A model generated the notes under the pieces. That model had not been told where the DNA came from. It did no database searches and saw only the letters and a list, made by a program, of their open reading frames with translations. Below, in pieces: positions 54,399-59,375 of a stretch of 59,375 nucleotides of DNA (position 1 is the stretch's first letter; every line of letters starts with the position of its first letter). The stretch spans positions 1 to 59,375 of the forward strand of contig JAJFTE010000025.1 in NCBI GenBank assembly GCA_021373175.1. Direction: 5' to 3'. This DNA is from Actinomycetes bacterium (lineage in GTDB: Bacteria > Actinomycetota > Coriobacteriia > Anaerosomatales > Anaerosomataceae). A program made the position numbers and the translations under genes.

Positions 54399-55798
54399 TG
54401 AAGTCCGTTGGATTCGTGAACCGCCACGACGAGCTCGCGGCCCTTGAGGAATGGTGGGCGTCCGAGGGTGCGGGCCTCGCCATCGTCTGGGGCCGCCGGC
54501 GCGTCGGCAAGACGCTGCTGCTCCAGCGCTTCGCCGAAGACAAGCGCACGCTCTTCCATACCGCCGCAGGCAGGCCCGCGGTCGACGAACTCGGCCTGAT
54601 CTCCCGCGAGGCCGCAAACCTTGGCCTCTCGGGGATCCGCGACCTTCTGGCGCGCCCGTTCGCCGACTGGGACGATGCCTTGGATACGCTCGCATCGGCG
54701 GCGACGTCTGAGCCGCTGCTGCTCGTGCTCGATGAGTTCCCGGAACTCAAGTCGAGCACCCCGCACATCGAAGGCCTGATCCGCGCGTTCTGGGACCGTG
54801 CGGCGGGCGCAACGAAGCTGCGCATCTTGGTCTGCGGCTCGGCGGTGCGCACGATGCAGGCGATGCAGGAGGAGCGCTCCCCCCTCTACGGCCGCTTCGG
54901 CCTCGCGCTGCAGCTCCACCCGTTCAAGCCGAGCGACGCCGCCCTGATGCTTCCCGACCTGAAGCCCGCGGATCGCGCGCTCGTGTGGGGACTGCTCGGC
55001 GGGGTGCCGCTCTACCTGTCGTGGTGGGACCAGTCCGCCTCGATCGCTAAGAACATCGAGCGGCTCTTCTGCCGCCCGGGAGCGCCCCTGCTCACTGAAG
55101 GCCAACTGCTGCTCGCGACCGAGGCCGACCTGGGCGATGTGGGGGGGCGCGTGTTGCGCGCGATCGCGACGGGACGTACCAAGCACAACGAGATCTCCGA
55201 CGCGATCGGGACCGAGCCCGCCCGGACCCTGGACCGGCTGATCGAGCTCCGGTTGGTCGAGCGGCTAATCCCCGTGACCGAGGACGAACGTCGCACCAAG
55301 CGGCGCCTCTATCGCATCGCCGACAACTACCTCGCGTTCTGGCTCGCACACGTCGAGCCGAATCGCTCCGAGATCGAGCGCGGGCTCGGCGACGCGGTGG
55401 CCAAGACGCTTCTAGCCTCACTCGACGACGCGATGGGTCGGCCTTGGGAAGAGGCCTTCCGTTGGCATCTGCGGTCGCTCGTCGGCTCAGCGCTTGCGGC
55501 AGACATGGTGGCCATCGGACCCTGGTGGAACCAGGACAGTTCGGTCGAGATCGACGCGGTCGGACTCAGCGGCCGCTCGCGCACGCCGACCCTCGTCGGT
55601 GAGGCGAAGTGGGCGCGAAGCGAAGATGCCAGCTCGCTCGTGCGCGGACTCGAGCGAAAGGCCGCGGCGCTGCCCGGGCCAGCAAGTGACCTGGCGCTCG
55701 TGGTGTGCGCTCGCGAGGAGCTACGCAACGTACCGTCCGGGGTCATCTCAGTGACTGCCGAGAGCATCTTTGGATCCAAGGGTTGCTCCCAGTCCTGA
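54398..55798 (+). CDS. ATPase_2 / DUF234 family ATP-binding protein
   Basis: A 466-residue STAND-like AAA ATPase. The N terminus has a domain start [15 protein letters not shown], Walker [12 protein letters not shown] (about 33-40), Walker [12 protein letters not shown] and sensor region [16 protein letters not shown] winged helix follows ([20 protein letters not shown]), then a C-terminal DUF234 nuclease-like domain ([35 protein letters not shown] with AKWAR), which resembles a PD-(D/E)xK core (D...E-x-K). Such proteins are common in islands and are suspected in defence. Start is ATG 54398; GTG 54395 is possible. Confidence 0.88.
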   Translation: MKSVGFVNRHDELAALEEWWASEGAGLAIVWGRRRVGKTLLLQRFAEDKRTLFHTAAGRPAVDELGLISREAANLGLSGIRDLLARPFADWDDALDTLASAATSEPLLLVLDEFPELKSSTPHIEGLIRAFWDRAAGATKLRILVCGSAVRTMQAMQEERSPLYGRFGLALQLHPFKPSDAALMLPDLKPADRALVWGLLGGVPLYLSWWDQSASIAKNIERLFCRPGAPLLTEGQLLLATEADLGDVGGRVLRAIATGRTKHNEISDAIGTEPARTLDRLIELRLVERLIPVTEDERRTKRRLYRIADNYLAFWLAHVEPNRSEIERGLGDAVAKTLLASLDDAMGRPWEEAFRWHLRSLVGSALAADMVAIGPWWNQDSSVEIDAVGLSGRSRTPTLVGEAKWARSEDASSLVRGLERKAAALPGPASDLALVVCAREELRNVPSGVISVTAESIFGSKGCSQS

Positions 55799-55910
55799 CC
55801 CACGATCTCCCGTTCTCGTCGTAGCCAAGCCGCCGCATCAATCGCGACGCCGCCCGGGCGGAAACGCGCGCGTAGGTTGGCTGCCGATCTCGCCCACGGC
55901 GCATCGAGTG

Positions 55911-55936
55911 CAATCGGGCACCAAATCGGGCAACCA
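55911..55936. repeat. dispersed island repeat, copy after the ATPase gene
   Basis: CAATCGGGCACCAAATCGGG followed by CAACCAGCC; the phrase GAGTGCAATCGGGCACCAA recurs at 56321. The gap 55799-56023 holds nothing else clear. Confidence 0.68.
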
Positions 55937-56023
55937 GCCGTGGCCGAAGGCCGATTCTTTGCACAAGGGACTGCTCTTGGGACGCATGAAGGCATCTACA
56001 CCCCCTCTGCGCTGCGCCTTTAC

Positions 56024-56236
56024 CTACGTTAACGTCCCCGGTAGTGGTGTATGAAGGATCGGCCGCCTGACATGAGGCGGCCACTGCTCCATCCTCGAGG
56101 GTGGTTGAGACCCCAGAATCGAGGAGGAGACAGTGACTCGCGCATCCTCGTGCGAGAACGTGTACGTCCCCATTGTCTGAAGCTGGTCGACAAACACTGA
56201 GACCTCTTCAGGGGCTGTCACTTCTTGAATCGCCAT
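56024..56236 (-). pseudogene. N-terminal fragment of an AbiEi-type antitoxin
   Basis: A 70-residue ORF from ATG 56236. MAIQEVTAPEEVSVFVDQLQ then TMGTYTFSHEDARVTVSSS is like the first winged-helix segment of AbiEi antitoxins (a G.YTF..EEA motif). After about residue 42 the sequence is low-complexity and unrelated. No toxin gene follows. A strong inverted repeat lies directly upstream, as expected for such an operon, so this is read as a truncated third AbiE-type locus. Confidence 0.5.
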
Positions 56237-56239
56237 TTC

Positions 56240-56278
56240 ACTTTCATAAAGTAGCGCTCACCGCTGCTTTATGAAAGT
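56240..56278. promoter_or_regulatory. 12-bp inverted repeat upstream of the AbiEi fragment
   Basis: Perfect arms ACTTTCATAAAG (56240-56251) and CTTTATGAAAGT (56267-56278), spacer 15 bp, starting 4 bp upstream of the start codon. Known AbiEi proteins bind paired inverted repeats in their own promoter, so this is a candidate operator that outlived its gene. Confidence 0.65.
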
Positions 56279-56450
56279 AGATTGGCGCCTTCAGAAGGAA
56301 GTTGAGAGCAACGGGGCAGCGAGTGCAATCGGGCACCAAGGCGATGTCGAGGACCGACTCGCAGCAACAGGGATTCTCGGGCACCAAAATGGAGCGAAAT
56401 GGCCTCTGAGCTGCGGCTTTGTCCTCTGCGTGCCCCTCATGATGGCATGA

Positions 56451-56665
56451 TTTGGTGCCCGATTTCAAGTACGCAACAGGGATTGGCAAGCCTGTGACCT
56501 GCGAACATGTGGTGCCCCCAAGGGAATTCGAATCCTGATCGTGCTTGTGACTATTGGGACCTATTGGGACTCGTTGGTACAGCGGAGCTGCGGCGAGTCC
56601 CAATAGGTCCCAACGAGTACCAACAGTCACCGGGTATTTGGGCCACAAATCGGGCAACAAATCCG
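56451..56665. repeat. ~200-bp direct repeat, right copy
   Basis: Right partner of 49414-49613, with a ten-base insertion that doubles CTATTGGGAC. It ends with the best copy of the dispersed repeat (TATTTGGGCCACAAATCGGG then CAACAAATCCG). The stretch 56281-56450 before it holds two partial repeat copies and a 20-bp segment (56402-56421) found again at 57873-57892. Confidence 0.8.
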
Positions 56666-56685
56666 AGCGCTCCCGGGAAGCGCCG

Positions 56686-57726
56686 TCAGGCCTTGCCGCC
56701 CCTCGAGTACTTCGATGCCTTGTACGCCTCCACGGCGGCCCGACTGGATCGGTAGCGCCCGTCTGGCCCCATGATCGCCTCGAGCCGACCGCGTCCGGCC
56801 GCCTGCTTCAGCGCTGTCAGGCTGAACTCCTTGTCAGCGAGCGCCTCAAGCGGCACGTATTTGGCCGGGCCGGCGATGTTGGGGATGAGCCGGTGCAGGT
56901 TGTCCACGACCGACCTCGCGATGAGCTCCGCGAGCGGCCCGAGGTCGCCGTTGTCGGCACGGTCGAGTCCGCCGAGGTAGCGGCGGCGCTGCTCCTTGAA
57001 GATGACGATCGGCGGCCAGCCCAATCGAACCAGGATCAGGTTGAGCAGCAGTCGGCCCGTTCGCCCGTTGCCGTCGATGAACGGGTGAAGGCGCTCGAAG
57101 TCCACGTGGATGCGGGCGAGCGACTCGGGCACGTCGGCGAGCTCAAGGGTGCCGGCGCTCATCGCCCTACCGAACTCATTCGCCTGATCCACCCAAGACG
57201 TGACCCCCGCCGGGACGAGCGGGTGCGTCGGCGGCGTCCTGCCACCCGGGAAGGGCAGGATGTCATGCTTGCGGAAGCTTCCGGGCGCCTCGTCCGCGTT
57301 CGCCTGTGGATGGGGCGCGACCTCCCAGACCTTGGCCATCGCGAGCTCGTGGACGTGGCGTACCTCGGTCACGCTCATCAGGCCGTCGTGCACGAGCTTC
57401 TCTGGGGCCACTCCCTGCTCGTAGACCCAGCGCGCGGCCTCTGAGTACCCGAGGACCTCCATGTAGTCCTTGAGCTCCTTTGATCCCACCGCACGGCCCT
57501 GCTCGAGAAGCTGCTCGACTTCGCGCAGCACCAGGGTGTTGCCTTCTAGTGCCGTCGAGTGATGCGCCTCGAGATGCCACACCCCATCCCAGAGCTGTTT
57601 GGCCTCGACCGGGGTCGGAAGCCCGCCGTATCGCCCGAGCTCGTCAATGGCGGTTGCGAAGCGCTGGAATACCGCAGTGCGAGAAGGCCGCCCGCGTCGT
57701 GCGCGATCCTGCGAAGAATGTGTCAT
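56686..57726 (-). CDS. Fic domain protein (probable AMPylase) with N-terminal inhibitory motif
   Basis: A 346-residue protein. The catalytic loop HPFIDGNGRTGRL matches the Fic core HPFx(D/E)GNGRxxR exactly, so transfer of AMP or another nucleotide moiety to a protein target is expected. An inhibitory motif STALEGN (S57-x3-E61-G62) lies in the N-terminal helix, making it a self-inhibited class II Fic. The C-terminal ~70 residues form a winged-helix-like region (FSLTALKQAAGRGRLEAIMG). No separate antitoxin is seen. An inverted repeat lies upstream at 57763-57805. Confidence 0.92.
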   Translation of the reverse strand: MTHSSQDRARRGRPSRTAVFQRFATAIDELGRYGGLPTPVEAKQLWDGVWHLEAHHSTALEGNTLVLREVEQLLEQGRAVGSKELKDYMEVLGYSEAARWVYEQGVAPEKLVHDGLMSVTEVRHVHELAMAKVWEVAPHPQANADEAPGSFRKHDILPFPGGRTPPTHPLVPAGVTSWVDQANEFGRAMSAGTLELADVPESLARIHVDFERLHPFIDGNGRTGRLLLNLILVRLGWPPIVIFKEQRRRYLGGLDRADNGDLGPLAELIARSVVDNLHRLIPNIAGPAKYVPLEALADKEFSLTALKQAAGRGRLEAIMGPDGRYRSSRAAVEAYKASKYSRGGKA

Positions 57727-57762
57727 CGTAACCCCTCAGAAAGTCAACAATGACAACTTAGC

Positions 57763-57805
57763 AATTTGTCGTCGCTCATGCCAGCTAAATCAACAACGAC
57801 AAATT
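57763..57805. promoter_or_regulatory. inverted repeat upstream of the Fic gene
   Basis: Perfect 10-bp arms AATTTGTCGT (57763-57772) and ACGACAAATT (57796-57805) with a 23-bp spacer, 37 bp upstream of the start. A candidate operator in an otherwise AT-rich promoter patch. Confidence 0.5.
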
Positions 57806-57941
57806 CCGTGGAGAACGCCCGCGTACGTTCTTGAGAAGAGCCGGGCCCCGGTCGCAAGGCGACGCCTCACTGCCTCTGAGCTGCGGCTTTGATCCTGCAG
57901 CGGGGGCTGAAGTGGGCAGTACCACAGCCTGACATTCCCCA

Positions 57942-57984
57942 CGCATTTTGGGCACAAAATCGGGCGACAGACCGGGGCGCAATC
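57942..57984. repeat. dispersed island repeat, rightmost copy
   Basis: CATTTTGGGCACAAAATCGGG in form (ATTTTGGGCACAAAATCGGG) followed by CGACAGACCGGGG. A 20-bp segment GCCTCTGAGCTGCGGCTTTG at 57873-57892 repeats 56402-56421 exactly. The rest of 57806-58086 shows nothing clear. Confidence 0.65.
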
Positions 57985-58086
57985 CCAGCCTGAGTGCCTC
58001 GGTCAGATCCGGAGCGCTTCACGAAAGGAAAACAGCCGGACGGTGCAGTTCCCACCTGACCCTACGCAGAAGACCGCCGGTCAACC

Positions 58087-58494
58087 TCACCGCACCTGCC
58101 ACCAATCGCCCTGGTCCCTGACCAGCACCGCACGCTCGAATGAGGGATGCGATTCGAGTGATTCCAGCACCGCCTCCTGCGAGCCACGGGCGACGTCGAT
58201 CTCAAACCAAGCTTCACGCGATGGGTCGCCTTCTGGTCCCGGCGTCGATGTGCCGTTCGCGCTTGTCGCGTCTTCAGCCAGCATCACGTTCTCGTGGACG
58301 TAGCGACAGCCCAAGACCCGCTGGTCTGAGAGCAGCATGGACTGAAGGGCCTCAACGTCCGCGGGGGCATAGTCATCACGCAGCGGCACGACGAGAGTGA
58401 CAGTGTCCGTCTGGGGCCTACAGCCGAGCGCGACCAAGGATCCACACAGGATGACGAGGGCAAGGCCAGCCATGGCGAGCCTACGTGCAGCCAT
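58087..58494 (-). CDS. lipoprotein with FtsX-like extracellular domain
   Basis: A 135-residue lipoprotein: signal MAARRLAMAGLALVILCGSL with lipobox ALGC. The mature part (VPLRDDYAPADVEALQSMLL, RVLGCRYVHENVMLAED, EAWFEIDVARGSQEAVLESL) resembles the extracytoplasmic domain of FtsX, which normally sits inside a permease and contacts peptidoglycan hydrolases. Here it stands alone. The function is unknown; FtsX-like fold is my reading of the sequence pattern. Confidence 0.65.
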   Translation of the reverse strand: MAARRLAMAGLALVILCGSLVALGCRPQTDTVTLVVPLRDDYAPADVEALQSMLLSDQRVLGCRYVHENVMLAEDATSANGTSTPGPEGDPSREAWFEIDVARGSQEAVLESLESHPSFERAVLVRDQGDWWQVR

Positions 58495-58543
58495 GTCGTC
58501 CCTCCTGCCAAACGGCCAGTGCTTCAGCCGCGAACGAGCGGCC

Positions 58544-58846
58544 TCAGTTCGGCGTAGCGCGTGCGTGAGTCGACTGGAAGCACTTGCTAGTCAGTGCTCG
58601 CAGGGCCAGCCACACGCCGAATCCAATCGCTGCCCCGAGCACATTGAGAATGACGTCATCAATGTCTACGCCGCGAAAGTGCGCCACCCCGACTAGCAGC
58701 TCTGCCAACTGAAGGGCCTCGATAGTGACTGCCACGCTAAACGCCAGCGCCAGAAGCGATCGCAGCGTGCGCCTGCTGGAATAGAGCGAGGGCGCCAACA
58801 CGCCGAGCGGGGCGAGCAGCACCAGGTTGCCGCCCAGCTGGCGGAG
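58544..58846 (-). pseudogene. VanZ family membrane protein, 5'-truncated at the IS element
   Basis: The frame reads SLRQLGGNLVLLAPLGVLAP, ALAFSVAVTIEALQLAELLV and VDIDDVILNVLGAAIGFGVW, which is the second half of a VanZ-like protein. Its 5' part stops exactly at 58847, the left end of the IS3-type element. A GTG at 58822 could start a 92-residue product but it would lack the first helices. VanZ proteins are linked to glycopeptide tolerance; this copy is disrupted. Confidence 0.78.
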
Positions 58847-58919
58847 TGAAACACCCCGGGTTTGACGGAGGCTCCTTGGCTAGGATTCCATGAATCCTGG
58901 AGGAAAGGAGTCGTGTCCT

Positions 58920-59219
58920 ATGCGAGCTTCGAAGTACCCGCCCGAGTTCCGGGAGCGCGCGGTGCGCATCGCCCGGGAGTCGGACCGTCCGATCGCCGCG
59001 GTGGCGCGTGATCTGGGCATGCATGATGAGACCCTGAGAGTCTGGGTGCGCCAGGACGAGGCCGACGACGGGACGAGGTCCGATCGTCTCACCACGGCCG
59101 AGCGCGAGGAACTCGCCGCCCTGCGTCGCGAGAACCGCGACTTGAGGCGCAGCAACGAGATCCTGAAAGCGGCGAGCGTGTTTTTCGCCCGCGAACTCGA
59201 CCAGCCCCGTCCGAGGTGA
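58920..59219 (+). CDS. IS3-family transposase OrfA
   Basis: A 99-residue helix-turn-helix protein from ATG 58920 with GGAGGAAAGGAG upstream. KYPPEFRERAVRIARES, PIAAVARDLGMHDETLRVWV and a C-terminal leucine-zipper-like part (LAALRRENRDLRRSNEILKA then ASVFF) are typical of IS3 OrfA. A TTTTTC run at about 59180-59185 is placed where -1 frameshifting would make the OrfAB transposase. Confidence 0.92.
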   Translation: MRASKYPPEFRERAVRIARESDRPIAAVARDLGMHDETLRVWVRQDEADDGTRSDRLTTAEREELAALRRENRDLRRSNEILKAASVFFARELDQPRPR

Positions 59220-59375
59220 GCGCGTTTCTCGATGAGCACCGCGATCGCTTCGGGGTCGAGCCGATATGTCGGGAGATAGAGGTCTCCGCCTCCGCATACC
59301 GTGCCAGACGCACCCGGCCACCGTCGGCGCGCGCCGTGCGAGACGAATACCTGCTCGGTGAGATCAAGCGCGTGC
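59216..59375 (+). CDS. IS3-family transposase OrfB, N-terminal part (cut by window edge)
   Basis: Begins at GTG 59216, overlapping the OrfA stop by 4 bp, in the -1 frame. Visible residues (SAFLDEHRDRFGVEPICREI, EVSASAYRARRTRPPSARAV, RDEYLLGEIKRV) match the HTH_21-type start of OrfB before the DDE catalytic domain, which lies outside the window. Confidence 0.88.
   Translation, partial: MSAFLDEHRDRFGVEPICREIEVSASAYRARRTRPPSARAVRDEYLLGEIKRV

Larger units (their letters stand above)
58847..59375 (+). mobile_element. IS3-family insertion sequence, left part (cut by window edge)
   Basis: The left end starts TGAAACACCCCGGGTTTGAC, which fits the TGA..C.CCCCGG start of IS3-family terminal repeats. 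It holds a complete orfA and the start of orfB in the -1 frame. The right end is outside the window. It lies directly against a truncated VanZ gene. Confidence 0.85.

Noticed and set aside
49589-57984. CRISPR array from the dispersed repeats
   Set aside because: Copies are 0.7-3.5 kb apart, with genes rather than short spacers between them, and no cas gene is present.

Overview
The window is high-GC DNA (most genes clearly G+C rich, many GTG starts, strong GGAGG-type ribosome binding sites) that looks like a Gram-positive actinobacterial chromosome. A sortase with a sorting-signal substrate, a cell-wall-binding-repeat protein, an MprF-like protein, and many iron-sulphur and CCG-domain redox proteins suggest an anaerobic or facultative lineage, perhaps near the Coriobacteriia. 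That placement is inference from gene content only.

Layout. 0-6.2 kb: a cell-wall-binding protein running off the left edge, then a five-gene oligopeptide/dipeptide ABC importer on the minus strand. 6.3-10.4 kb: GNAT, DoxX and Rieske proteins, a sortase and its probable surface substrate, and a 46-residue membrane protein. 10.7-27.4 kb: tRNA-Phe, an MprF-like protein, an MgtA-type Mg2+ ATPase, an M20 peptidase, a MarR-MFS-aldo/keto reductase operon, a double-CDGSH protein, citrate synthase, and a duplicated gene pair (YkgJ-like plus YaiI-like) whose second copy has gained a LysE exporter and lost most of YaiI. 27.4-34.6 kb: an ABC-2 exporter with a two-component system, a sigma factor fused to an anti-sigma-like tail, small secreted acidic or His-rich proteins, and a frameshifted DedA. 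34.6-39.7 kb: tRNA-Asp and tRNA-Val, flavodoxin, TetR, DUF72, a CDF transporter and membrane proteins.

40.5-49.4 kb is a redox/metalloid-type region: a 1027-residue FAD/Fe-S/CCG oxidoreductase, DUF302, a NapH/CcoG-like polyferredoxin, ArsR, an MFS exporter, and broken permease and CcdA genes. Two inverted-repeat families tie it together: ATACCC-N4-GGGTAT (four sites) and TTCGA-N6-TCGAA (three sites).

49.4-58.0 kb is an accessory island of AbiE-like toxin-antitoxin genes, a pRiA4b ORF-3-like protein, an ATPase_2/DUF234 protein and a Fic protein. Its intergenic gaps carry a short dispersed repeat, and a ~200-bp direct repeat brackets 49.4-56.7 kb. The right edge has an IS3-family element abutting a 5'-truncated VanZ gene.

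A theme across the window is gene damage by internal deletion or frameshift (at least a dozen loci). Several short ORFs keep a good start site and a normal C terminus but lack the conserved core. This may be real decay or an assembly effect; the two cannot be told apart from the sequence alone.
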